From Pseudoalteromonas denitrificans DSM 6059 (GTDB taxonomy: Bacteria > Pseudomonadota > Gammaproteobacteria > Enterobacterales > Alteromonadaceae), in contig NZ_FOLO01000050.1 of assembly GCF_900112265.1 (NCBI RefSeq), positions 1-42,131 of the forward strand: 42,131 bases of DNA. The letters are read 5' to 3'. The notes beneath the pieces were generated by a model. That model did no database searches and was not told where the DNA came from. It saw only the letters and a list, made by a program, of their open reading frames with translations. Positions within the stretch are counted from its first letter, which is position 1; each line of letters begins with the position of its first letter. The position numbers and the translations under genes were made by a program. Below are positions 23,185 to 31,849 of the stretch, one piece after another.

Positions 23185-24306
23185 CTAATCAATCTTAATT
23201 GAAATAGGTCCAGGTTTAGCTGTATATGAAAATGATTTCATCTTCATCAATCTATTTAAAAACGCTTTATCATAGGTTTCATAAAATACTTTATCGATTG
23301 CTGTTTCTTGCGCATTTTTATCTAATTCACTTTCAACTAAACTCAATGCATGTTTTTCAGCAGCTTCAGTCGCCACCTTGTTTGCATCCATGATTAATTG
23401 CTCTATGTTTGCTTCATATTTTTGCAAAAATGATTTATTCATTTTTCTAAAATGCCCAGCAATGTTGCGGCCATATTCAATATTAGCATCAGAGATAGCA
23501 GCTAAAGGTACTTCATTGCCTAATACTTGCGTAATTAGTAACTTCTCATTTTGATTAGCAAAACCTCGAACAGTTGCCCAGTACAATCCTGTGTATTGTG
23601 GTCCTGTTAAAGTAATTTTATTAAACATTTCAGCAATAACTTGCAAACTTTTGTGTGTTTCTGAAGTCTGTTTCTCAGGTTCCACTACAGCAGTAACTTT
23701 AGCCGCCTCAACAGAAGCCGAAACCATAATATCAATCTCAGATGATGAGCAAATTGCAGAATAGCTTTTTAGCTGATTATGAACGGTATCAAAATCGCTT
23801 CCAGGAGTACTATCTATAACGTGTTTTGCACTATCCATAGCTCTTCTAACGAGCTTTGCAACAGACACACCACCAGGGCCTAATAAATAATAATTTTGAT
23901 ATAAATCCATCGAAGAAGTTACAAATGCCGTACCTAATACTAGCTTTTCTATACTTTCAGTACTTGCTTTATTCAATACTAGCATACCAGTACCTAAAAC
24001 AGTTGCAGTGAGAAACTGACCTTTCATCCAGTTATGGTTTTTATCTTTTGAAGTTAAACTATCTAAATAGTTATCACACGCAGCTCTAGATAAGCTCATA
24101 CCTCTTTGTAAATACAACGAAGCTAAACCTGAATTACTCGGGTCATCAAAAGAGTTTTTATACTGAACAAAATATCCATCACTATCTTCAGATACACCTA
24201 AAAGGTGTTGTTCAGACGCATATTTAGTATGAGGAGATGAAACACAACCACTTAGCACACATCCTAAAACGGCCAATTGAATATTTGATTTATATGATTT
24301 TTTCAC
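23185..24306 (-). CDS. Lipoprotein of unknown function
   Basis: 373 residues with a type II signal peptide and lipobox LSGC (Cys21). The mature protein is mostly helical with hydrophobic stretches near 95-115 (LTATVLGTGMLVL) and 125-150, so parts may be membrane-associated. The second half is a long charged helix region, including EKHALSLVESELDKNAQE. No catalytic motif is visible and no family is recognised. It is first in a possible two-gene unit with the HEXXH protein, so it might anchor or regulate it; that is inference. Confidence 0.7.
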   Translation of the reverse strand: MKKSYKSNIQLAVLGCVLSGCVSSPHTKYASEQHLLGVSEDSDGYFVQYKNSFDDPSNSGLASLYLQRGMSLSRAACDNYLDSLTSKDKNHNWMKGQFLTATVLGTGMLVLNKASTESIEKLVLGTAFVTSSMDLYQNYYLLGPGGVSVAKLVRRAMDSAKHVIDSTPGSDFDTVHNQLKSYSAICSSSEIDIMVSASVEAAKVTAVVEPEKQTSETHKSLQVIAEMFNKITLTGPQYTGLYWATVRGFANQNEKLLITQVLGNEVPLAAISDANIEYGRNIAGHFRKMNKSFLQKYEANIEQLIMDANKVATEAAEKHALSLVESELDKNAQETAIDKVFYETYDKAFLNRLMKMKSFSYTAKPGPISIKID

Positions 24307-25115
24307 CTTATTTTCCCTAAATATGATGATTTTAAAGTTTTAAACAAGGTTATATGTTAAAAAAATGTATATCAATACTTTAAAAGAACTTGTTGTAAAA
24401 ATAGATACACTTTCATCTAAAAGACAATTTAGTTGAATCAAATCTGCTCATTACAACAAGCCTCAACCATATAACATGAAAGAATAAGAACAATAAAAAG
24501 TCGATTGTTCACAGAACCGGGGAACATAATTATTAAGGGTTTATAAGCCAGATAAACAATAAAATCTGAAACTGAAGTCATCTACATCAGTTGAAATAAG
24601 GTCTGAATTAATCATATCCAAACTTTTTCATTATAGAGTTCAAGTCTCATTTTAATGATTTATCGCATCTTGGAACACTATAAAACAGCCTATAACATAG
24701 TATCCCCCCTCTTCACTAGAAACTATTTATTAGCTTATATCAACAAGTTAACAAACCATCAATACTTGTAATTGTTGATTTCAATTTCACACATCATATT
24801 ACGGTTTTTTACTGTGTTTATTATATAGTTAAACCGCTTAGTGAGGCGCAATAATTATATTTCCATCAATAACAATTGATATTAAGACTCGTGCGCAATT
24901 AATCAAAAACCAGCTTAGTTACGTCGTAAGATAAACACTTTAGCACTTCCCACACAAGTGAGCGTAACAACACCCTAGCGGCTTTCAAGTTAAAGCTATT
25001 TTATCTCAACAACGATATTAAACGTATTATCAAACGCTTTTTAATATAGAAAAAATTTGAGTAAAAACAACTCACTCCTAATTATAAAATGAATAATACA
25101 CACAAGGATTATTAA
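24307..25115. other. Long intergenic region upstream of aldehyde dehydrogenase
   Basis: About 800 bases without a convincing gene. It should contain the promoter of the minus-strand lipoprotein gene and a long 5' region of the dehydrogenase gene. Visible small elements: an inverted repeat, atcaat..attgat (about 24876-24891), two gcgcaat copies nearby (about 24847 and 24894), and a stretch at 24517-24548 that resembles 26802-26834 downstream of the dehydrogenase. I see no tRNA, known riboswitch or sigma-54 site. Confidence 0.5.
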
Positions 25116-26636
25116 ATGATTTATGCAGTACCAGGAACGGATAATTCAGTAACCAGTTTTAAACCAAGATATCAAAACTATATTGGGGGTCAATGGGTTG
25201 AACCACAAGATGGGCAATATTTTGATAACTTAAGCCCAGTAAATGGCAACAAGATTTGTGAGATCCCAAGGTCAAATACCAAAGATATTGAACTTGCACT
25301 TGATGCCGCTCACACAGCAAAAGATGCTTGGGGCGGCAGTTCAGTGACAGTACGTTCAAATATTTTGCTTAAGATAGCCGACCGTTTAGAGCAAAATTTA
25401 ACTTTATTGGCTGTTACTGAAACTTGGGATAATGGTAAACCTATACGTGAAACTTTAGCAGCAGATATTCCTTTAGCTATCGATCACTTTAGATATTTTG
25501 CAGGCTGTTTACGTGCACAGGAAGGCAGCATTGGTGATATTGATGAAAATACTGTGTCTTATCATTTCCATGAACCTTTAGGCGTTGTTGGCCAAATTAT
25601 TCCGTGGAATTTTCCTATATTAATGGCTGCTTGGAAATTAGCGCCAGCATTAGCGGCTGGTAACTGTATTGTATTAAAACCAGCAGAGCAAACTCCTGCA
25701 TCTATATTAGTATTAATGGAATTAATTGAAGACTTATTACCACCAGGTGTAGTTAATATTGTAAATGGTTTTGGTCCTGAAGCCGGACAAGCCCTAGCAA
25801 CCAGTACACGTATAGCAAAAATTGCATTTACGGGTTCTACGCCAGTTGGCTCACATATTTTAAAGTGTGCCGCTGAAAATATTATACCTTCAACAGTAGA
25901 GTTAGGTGGTAAGTCTCCAAATATCTTTTTTCCTGATGTAATGGCTCATGAAGATGATTATTTAAGTAAGTGCATTGAAGGTGTTGTGCTTGCATATTTT
26001 AATCAAGGTGAAGTATGCACTTGCCCTTCACGTTTATTAATTCATGAAGATATTTATGAGGAATTTGTCGCTAAAGTTATTGAGCGTACCAAATTGATTA
26101 AACGCGGAAATCCACTCGATACTGACACTATGGTAGGAGCACAAGCTTCACAGGAGCAGTTTGATAAAATATTACAATATATAAATATCGGTAAAGAGGA
26201 AGGTGCGCAAATATTGATTGGTGGAGATAAAGAAAAACTTGGTGATGAATATGCTAGTGGATATTATATTCAACCGACTTTGCTTAAAGGCAATAATAAA
26301 ATGCGCACTTTTCAGGAGGAGATTTTTGGCCCTGTGATCTCTGTTACGACTTTTAAAACTGAAGCTGAAGCTTTAGAGATAGCCAATGACTCTGAATTTG
26401 GTTTGGGAGCAGGTGTTTGGAGTCGAGATATGAATATCGCTTATCGCATGGGTCGTAAAATTCAAGCAGGTCGCGTGTGGACAAATTGTTATCATATGTA
26501 CCCTGCGCATGCTGCATTTGGCGGTTATAAAAAATCTGGTGTGGGGAGAGAAACCCATAAGGTCGCACTAGAGCATTACCAGCAAACTAAAAACTTGTTA
26601 GTAAGCTACGATACAAGTCCGTTAGGTTTTTTTTAG
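25116..26636 (+). CDS. NAD(P)-dependent aldehyde dehydrogenase (AldB/ExaC-like)
   Basis: 506 residues, normal length for the family. It oxidises aldehydes to acids in the cytoplasm; close relatives (AldB, ExaC) act on acetaldehyde and other short aldehydes. Motifs: cofactor site IIPWNFPILMAAWKLAPALAAGN, FTGSTPVGSHI, TVELGGKSPN with general base Glu262, and GEVCTCPSR with nucleophile Cys301 followed by Cys303, as in AldB-type enzymes; EEIFGPV and AHAAFGGYKKSGVGRE close the fold. It is a single gene with a long upstream region. The call is firm; the exact aldehyde is inferred. Confidence 0.93.
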   Translation: MIYAVPGTDNSVTSFKPRYQNYIGGQWVEPQDGQYFDNLSPVNGNKICEIPRSNTKDIELALDAAHTAKDAWGGSSVTVRSNILLKIADRLEQNLTLLAVTETWDNGKPIRETLAADIPLAIDHFRYFAGCLRAQEGSIGDIDENTVSYHFHEPLGVVGQIIPWNFPILMAAWKLAPALAAGNCIVLKPAEQTPASILVLMELIEDLLPPGVVNIVNGFGPEAGQALATSTRIAKIAFTGSTPVGSHILKCAAENIIPSTVELGGKSPNIFFPDVMAHEDDYLSKCIEGVVLAYFNQGEVCTCPSRLLIHEDIYEEFVAKVIERTKLIKRGNPLDTDTMVGAQASQEQFDKILQYINIGKEEGAQILIGGDKEKLGDEYASGYYIQPTLLKGNNKMRTFQEEIFGPVISVTTFKTEAEALEIANDSEFGLGAGVWSRDMNIAYRMGRKIQAGRVWTNCYHMYPAHAAFGGYKKSGVGRETHKVALEHYQQTKNLLVSYDTSPLGFF

Positions 26637-26740
26637 AGAATCATACAAACACCTACATTAAAGTTAGGTAGACTCTGGCTTACCATTTATTTCAAAATGT
26701 TATCGTCATAAAAAGTACTTTATCTGCATTAAGATGCAAA

Positions 26741-26762
26741 GCTGCCTTTCCATCGCGGCAGC
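26741..26762 (+). terminator. Possible terminator after aldehyde dehydrogenase
   Basis: Stem gctgcc (26741-26746) with ggcagc (26757-26762), loop of 10 bases, followed by aatttgttt. The T-run is weak, so this is a moderate candidate. Confidence 0.5.
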
Positions 26763-26934
26763 AATTTGTTTGCCTCAAAAAAAGACGATAATTTACTACG
26801 ACCCGAAAACATAATTAAATAGGGGTTTAATAAGATGAACAAGCTAGCGGGCATTTTTAACAAGCTCTGAACTTAAAAATTTATAATTGAATGGCTTACT
26901 CAATAAGATTATTTTAACAAATATAAGGAAAAAC

Positions 26935-27588
26935 ATGAAAAAAATTGCAATTATCCTATCTGGTTCAGGTGTATTTGATGGCACAGAAATAACAGAGTCA
27001 ATATTAACTTTATTACATGTCGCTAAAGCAGGCGCTCAATATCAATGTTTTGCACCAAACATTGACCAACTTCATACAATTAATCATTTAACTGGTGAAG
27101 AAATGCAGCCAAATCGCAATGTTTTAGTTGAATCAGCTCGAATTGCTCGAGGAGAAATAAAAGAAATAAAAGAACTAAATGTCGAAGATTTTGACGCATT
27201 AATTTTACCTGGAGGTTTCGGAGCTGCTAAGAATTTATCTGATTTTGCAACCAAAGGCCCAAAAGCGAATATGAATCCAGATATATTAAGTATATGTAAA
27301 TCATTTGCTGTATCTAAAAAACCAGCAGGTTACATTTGTATTTCCCCAGCCCTCATTCCTATTGTTTATGGTGCTGATTCTATCGCAACAATAGGTCATG
27401 ACCCTGATACAGCATCTGCAATTGAAAGCTTAGGTGGCAAACATGTTCAGTGTAATGCAAAAAACATTGTTATAGATGAAGTTAATAAAGTCGTTAGTAC
27501 CCCAGCTTATATGGTAGCGACTGATATCCTTGAAGTAGATACAGGTATCAGTAAACTCATAAAAGCAGTTATAAACTTATGTTCATAA
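26935..27588 (+). CDS. elbB: ElbB-like glyoxalase III-type protein (DJ-1/PfpI superfamily)
   Basis: 217 residues from the ATG at 26935, chosen because an aagga box stands just upstream and the length equals that of E. coli ElbB; the longer frame from 26887 lacks a box. Motifs: KKIAIILSGSGVFDGTEITES at the N-terminus, DFDALILPGGFGAAKNLSDFA near 88-108, and KPAGYICISPALIPI with the likely nucleophile Cys (GYICISP). ElbB proteins were linked to isoprenoid biosynthesis and show weak glyoxalase III activity. A single gene followed by a strong hairpin. Confidence 0.92.
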   Translation: MKKIAIILSGSGVFDGTEITESILTLLHVAKAGAQYQCFAPNIDQLHTINHLTGEEMQPNRNVLVESARIARGEIKEIKELNVEDFDALILPGGFGAAKNLSDFATKGPKANMNPDILSICKSFAVSKKPAGYICISPALIPIVYGADSIATIGHDPDTASAIESLGGKHVQCNAKNIVIDEVNKVVSTPAYMVATDILEVDTGISKLIKAVINLCS

Positions 27589-27662
27589 CATCATTTTTTA
27601 TCAAATAATTAGTGTATACATTTATCTAGAGCTTAGTGTTAACTAAGCAGAAGTTTTTAAAT

Positions 27663-27707
27663 ATCTGCGTCAATGCTTAAGCATGACACCTAGACATTAA
27701 CGCAGAT
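27663..27707. terminator. Hairpin between convergent elbB and phospholipase D genes
   Basis: Stem atctgcgtcaatg (27663-27675) with cattaacgcagat (27695-27707), 13 positions with one mismatch. It lies between convergent genes and probably terminates both. No strong T-run. Confidence 0.65.
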
Positions 27708-27717
27708 GTATAGCACA

Positions 27718-29619
27718 TTAAGCTTTATGTGCTGGATTTGCTTTTTTGCAGTGTGTATTAGCGCAATGTGGGCCTGAATAGTGCCAGAGTTTTGTCCAAT
27801 AGCTTTTTACCATATCATCAACGGCTGCTTGCCCTTCAATAAGATAACTAAACTCAGATAAAAAACCAGGGTAAAGGTTATCAGAGCCTACAACATAAGT
27901 TTCATTATCTATGATCATAATTTTGGCATGATTACCAGGTGCTGAGTCCACCGGTTTACCTTTAAATCCACCTGCTTTCAACACAGCCTGATAAGCACTG
28001 CCAATGATGCCTTTTTTTGGTGGCACTTTAGATAAGGGTGGTTGCTTTATTGAGGCTGTTTTACCCTCAGCACTGAGTCCTGGCCACTTATATGTTTCTC
28101 CTTCTGTAGTCATCATATCTGGTACTTGATCTGTATAAAAGAAGGGAGAAATATGCAAACGCTCCAGCGCTTTTGCCCGCTCCCCTGTAGTGTCACTAAT
28201 TGGGGCGTCGGTATCAACCTGATGCTTCATATAATAATCAATTAGTTCGTAAGTACGACAAGCCCCTGAACCAAATGAATATTGATCCCCTTGTGCACCT
28301 GCGCCTGCATCTAAAGGCGATACAACAACCTTAACCACCAAGTCTGGATTAGCAAGCAATGCGTCCATTAACCAATGACAAACCACATGATCAGACCAAC
28401 GTTTTTTCCACGCACTGATCAAATCCATTTGTGACATGCAAATACTATGTTTGGCATTTTTAATTAAATGCGCTTTCATAATTTCAGCCGCTTTTTGATA
28501 CTCAGTTGTCATACTCGGCCCAGTCCAATATTTGCCTATAGATAACATACGAGTTGCTAATTTATATTTTGCAGCATCTTCATAGTCAGTATGTTTAATA
28601 CGAATAGGAAAAACACCTTTGTCAATCTCTGAAAATGCAGCTAAGTCATCGGCTTTAATTTGCTCTGGGCTAACGGGTTTAGGCTTATTTGGTATAGGTT
28701 CATCTGCAATATCCCCCTCTTCTTGTGTTTCATGATAGCTAATAATACGAGCCACTTTTTTCTTGATATCGCCCTGTACATCAGAGTCTTCAAGTGGGTC
28801 CAGAGGTTTACGAATAAGCGCTTTATCGTCTTTTAACGCTTTCCAGTTTAACGCTGTAAGTGATTTTGTATCTAAATACTCTTTAGTGAGTAAATCATTT
28901 TTACACTGCCACATTTGGTTTAAAAATTGCTGTGCCCCAACAGCTGCATCCCCATGAACCACAACCGATACATCATGAACAGGTGGATAACTGGTAAATA
29001 AATCCATATTTAAGTTATGTCCACCCGTTAATGCTTGCACACCATCTGAGGCAATAATTTTGGCATGATTCCAAGTCATTTTTGTAATATCCAAATCTGG
29101 GCTCGGTTTCATCCCTTGAGAACTAAATTGATTTAACACTCCAGATTTAACCCCTTCTTCTAATCGATAAAAACGACCGCACCAAACCTCAGGTATGACT
29201 TCCCAGTGATCACACCGCTGTCGAAACAAGCGCAATAACGCACCTTTAAAGTCAATGTAATGTGCAGGCTCCCACATTGCATTCATAGGTGTTTGGCCAA
29301 ATAAAAAGCGTATTTGCGGTGCTTTTTTTCGTCCTCTATGTTCCGACATAGCAGTATCGATTGCACCCATAATAATACGAGCCCAATCGGGATCAGGTGT
29401 ATTAAGCGATGCAATATCACAACGATGATCCGTTGTTTGGATCACCTCTTCTACCGCTCTGGCAAATTGTTTTTGTCTGGCGATGGCATTTGGCATGATG
29501 GCTTTACCAAAAGGTAGCCCCCAAATATTAGGCGTATCTAGCACTCTTACATAACTTGCTTTACTGCAATGGCTAAAATACCCTTTTGTTTTTTTTATTA
29601 CGCTATCTATATGACTCAT
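27718..29619 (-). CDS. Phospholipase D-like protein with two HKD motifs
   Basis: 633 residues. Two HxKxxxxD motifs are present: WNHAKIIASDG (His185, Lys187, Asp192) followed by GGHNLNMD, and GNHAKIMIIDN (His564, Lys566, Asp571) followed by GSDNLYPGF. Both halves are therefore complete. PLD enzymes hydrolyse or transfer phosphodiester bonds of phospholipids or nucleic acids through a His-phospho intermediate. No signal peptide is seen. It lies 43 bases after the GHSRG hydrolase gene on the same strand. Large cytoplasmic PLDs beside other lipases are often type VI secretion effectors (Tle5 class), so an effector role is plausible but no Hcp, VgrG or PAAR gene is near. Confidence 0.88.
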   Translation of the reverse strand: MSHIDSVIKKTKGYFSHCSKASYVRVLDTPNIWGLPFGKAIMPNAIARQKQFARAVEEVIQTTDHRCDIASLNTPDPDWARIIMGAIDTAMSEHRGRKKAPQIRFLFGQTPMNAMWEPAHYIDFKGALLRLFRQRCDHWEVIPEVWCGRFYRLEEGVKSGVLNQFSSQGMKPSPDLDITKMTWNHAKIIASDGVQALTGGHNLNMDLFTSYPPVHDVSVVVHGDAAVGAQQFLNQMWQCKNDLLTKEYLDTKSLTALNWKALKDDKALIRKPLDPLEDSDVQGDIKKKVARIISYHETQEEGDIADEPIPNKPKPVSPEQIKADDLAAFSEIDKGVFPIRIKHTDYEDAAKYKLATRMLSIGKYWTGPSMTTEYQKAAEIMKAHLIKNAKHSICMSQMDLISAWKKRWSDHVVCHWLMDALLANPDLVVKVVVSPLDAGAGAQGDQYSFGSGACRTYELIDYYMKHQVDTDAPISDTTGERAKALERLHISPFFYTDQVPDMMTTEGETYKWPGLSAEGKTASIKQPPLSKVPPKKGIIGSAYQAVLKAGGFKGKPVDSAPGNHAKIMIIDNETYVVGSDNLYPGFLSEFSYLIEGQAAVDDMVKSYWTKLWHYSGPHCANTHCKKANPAHKA

Positions 29620-29662
29620 TGTCGTTTTCTCCTGTGACTTTACCCTTAGTAGCCCAAAGCTG

Positions 29663-30925
29663 TTATAAAAAATCCCACTTTACCCAGCCCGCTTTTTTAC
29701 GTTCATAAGTAACGGGGTAAGCCAGCTCATAAGGCGGGTCACCTGCCACATCGTCTATATAATATTTTTGCACTGGGTTACGGCCACTAATTGATGATAC
29801 ACGGCGCACTTTTTGACGATTAGGAATACTACTGGTGCGAGTTTCGCCCTCTCCCATGGCATCAAAATAACGGTGATGTGTATGAATATGTTGCCTTAAT
29901 GCTTGTAGCCCAGTATCAACACCACTAGGCGCATTAAAAACCGTGCCCCATTGAGTGAGATAACTGCGAGCCAGTCGATAAACCAGCTCAGGAACCGCAG
30001 GCACTTCGGGTTTTAAGTACTGCTCGGTAACTTCTACATTATCGAAATTATATCCTGCATCTTTTGTTACATTGCCAGCAACTGTGCTGTGTTTTCCCCT
30101 GCAAGCATAAAGTTTATAATTGGCTAAAGTACGGATAGGTCCTTCTTCCAAAGGGTCTTTTAATTGATAGTCATCAGCTAAAGTTTTCCAACTTGTACCA
30201 AGTTTAATTTCTTTTTTTTCACCTGTCATAGCGCTATTTGGTCGGGGGACTAAAGCAGAAAACCCTGAATCTAAGTGATCCCAAGCGTATACACCCACAT
30301 AACTGGCAACATTGGGCGGTAGCTGCGTTAAAATGCTATACCACTCACCTGGGCCTGGAACTGGGTCAATGGCAAAAATATTAATGGGAATATTTTTAAC
30401 ACTTTCATCGCCATAGGCATAAATAAACCATGCTGCCATTATCGCTTCCATTGCACCACGGCTATGACCAATAAAATTTAATTGACTTGCGCCACTGTCA
30501 ACAGCTAAGTTAGCACCATGAAGGGCTAACGCCGTAGCGCTCCAACCAATAATTTGCCCTGTAGATGTACGTTGGTTCCCACTGGTGTAACTTTTTACAT
30601 AATCAAGTAAATCACTCGGCGGAGTCAGTAAATGATTATTAGGCTGGGTAAGCAATAGGTCTGAAGTTTTTGTTTGATCAAACCAGTCGTTTTCTCCTAC
30701 ACCACGTACCGAAGCACTTTTAGTGGTATTGGTTAATACAGAAGAAATATCTTTATGAATGCGCACAGGGATATATCCCGTTTTGGGGTTGTAGATCCTT
30801 GCATCACTTTTTGTATAAGTATCTTCTTTCCAAAATTGCCATATTTTACTTTTCCACTGACGTGTTTGCTCGCCTTCGTCACGGGTACAGCCAGTGCCAC
30901 AAAAGCTAACAGTAAAAGTTGTCAT
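29663..30925 (-). CDS. Alpha/beta hydrolase with GHSRG nucleophile elbow, probable lipase
   Basis: 420 residues. The nucleophile elbow FIGHSRGAMEA has Ser155. FAIDPVPGPGEW near 184-195 provides a likely acid, Asp187, and RGKHSTV a candidate His279. The opening FCGTGCTRDEGE is characteristic of DUF2235/Tle1-like hydrolases, whose motif is GxSRG. The Tle1 relation is probable, not certain. It is the first gene of a pair with the PLD protein downstream, suggesting two phospholipid-attacking activities made together. No signal peptide, so secretion would need a dedicated system. No immunity gene is obvious between them. Confidence 0.8.
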   Translation of the reverse strand: MTTFTVSFCGTGCTRDEGEQTRQWKSKIWQFWKEDTYTKSDARIYNPKTGYIPVRIHKDISSVLTNTTKSASVRGVGENDWFDQTKTSDLLLTQPNNHLLTPPSDLLDYVKSYTSGNQRTSTGQIIGWSATALALHGANLAVDSGASQLNFIGHSRGAMEAIMAAWFIYAYGDESVKNIPINIFAIDPVPGPGEWYSILTQLPPNVASYVGVYAWDHLDSGFSALVPRPNSAMTGEKKEIKLGTSWKTLADDYQLKDPLEEGPIRTLANYKLYACRGKHSTVAGNVTKDAGYNFDNVEVTEQYLKPEVPAVPELVYRLARSYLTQWGTVFNAPSGVDTGLQALRQHIHTHHRYFDAMGEGETRTSSIPNRQKVRRVSSISGRNPVQKYYIDDVAGDPPYELAYPVTYERKKAGWVKWDFL

Positions 30926-31481
30926 GCTTTGTCCTTATTGGATTATATGCTCACCTATTAAGCAACAAAGTTATTCACCAGATGAAAGCACCCAGCAAAA
31001 AATAACTGTGATTCTAGTTACCACGTTATATCGCAACTTAATGTGAAAGCATTGTTTTATATAAGATTTAAAAATGAATTTAAAAGCACTTAAAAAAGAT
31101 GTGTAAACCTTTTTAAAAGCATAAAAATCAAAATTAAATAACATTGATTGCACTAGTTTCTATGAAGCTAGGCTGTAAAACTCAGACAAATAACGCCTTT
31201 ATTGACGCTAAAATGGGATCTGTTGCATTCTTATTTTAGTGAAAATAAACCAAGTAAATACGCGGTTTACCGACACATATTCACGCAAGACTCACTTACA
31301 AGCATGGTCAATGCTTGTTCACTAAAATAGTGAAACTCTGTAACAATACTTATATTTCCATACTAATAAAATGTTTAAATAACAAACACATTGACTTCAT
31401 AGCACTTTAGTTTTACCTTTATCGGGTAAAACACAAACGATTCTATAAACAATACTATTAACGATAATAAAAGGTAAAAAA
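30926..31481. other. Intergenic region with several small hairpins
   Basis: About 550 bases without a convincing gene; it contains the promoter of the lipase gene and of the peptide gene at 31482. Inverted repeats: aagcat/atgctt (about 31299-31315), ttcacta/tagtgaa (about 31318-31334) and gttttacc/ggtaaaac (about 31409-31432), the last 50 bases upstream of the peptide gene. These could be regulatory or terminator structures. Confidence 0.5.
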
Positions 31482-31685
31482 ATGAAACTGAATCTGAACA
31501 AAAAAAAGCTAAAAAATCTTTCTAAAGATGCGCAGATTTTGCCTAACGATATGACACCACAAGTTGGTGCAGGTTTTAGAGAATCAGCACAAAGCCCTTG
31601 CCGCTGGACGCATGTATATGTATGTGGACCTTCACAAGCACCTATTGGTTGTGACGCATCTAAACATGTCACTGTGTGTACTTAA
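31482..31685 (+). CDS. Double-glycine leader peptide, four-Cys core
   Basis: 67 residues. The leader is MKLNLNKKKLKNLS, KD, LP, MTPQVGAG (31 residues; GAG in place of GGG/AGG, which C39-type proteases often tolerate as an A/G pair). The 36-residue core has four cysteines (SPCRW, YVCG, IGCD, TVCT). An aaagg box precedes the ATG. A strong terminator follows at 31706, so the gene is a single-gene unit. Same family as 18518, 18688, 20512 and 32994. No processing gene is nearby. Confidence 0.88.
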   Translation: MKLNLNKKKLKNLSKDAQILPNDMTPQVGAGFRESAQSPCRWTHVYVCGPSQAPIGCDASKHVTVCT

Positions 31686-31705
31686 ATAATATAAAAATTT
31701 AAAAC

Positions 31706-31760
31706 AAGCCTTTAAACTCAGCCTAAAATAATTTGTTTAGGTTAAATTTAAAGGCTTTTT
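31706..31760 (+). terminator. Two-tier intrinsic terminator after peptide gene
   Basis: Outer stem aagcctttaaa (31706-31716) with tttaaaggctt (31747-31757), followed by TTT; nested inner stem cctaaa (31722-31727) with tttagg (31736-31741). It ends the 31482 peptide gene and may also act on the convergent hydrolase gene. Confidence 0.85.
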
Positions 31761-31849
31761 CTAAAGGCTTAATTTTTAAGGTTAAAGTTAGATGCCAAGA
31801 CAAGGCTCAGAGGTTGCACTTAAACTTCCAACTTCAAAAATTAATAAGT

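Noticed and set aside
26833..26869. A 12-codon ORF before elbB as a leader peptide
   Set aside because: No attenuator structure or repeated codon is seen; probably chance.
31397..31672. Minus-strand ORF of 91 codons over the peptide gene at 31482
   Set aside because: The plus strand encodes the conserved leader; the antisense frame is its shadow.
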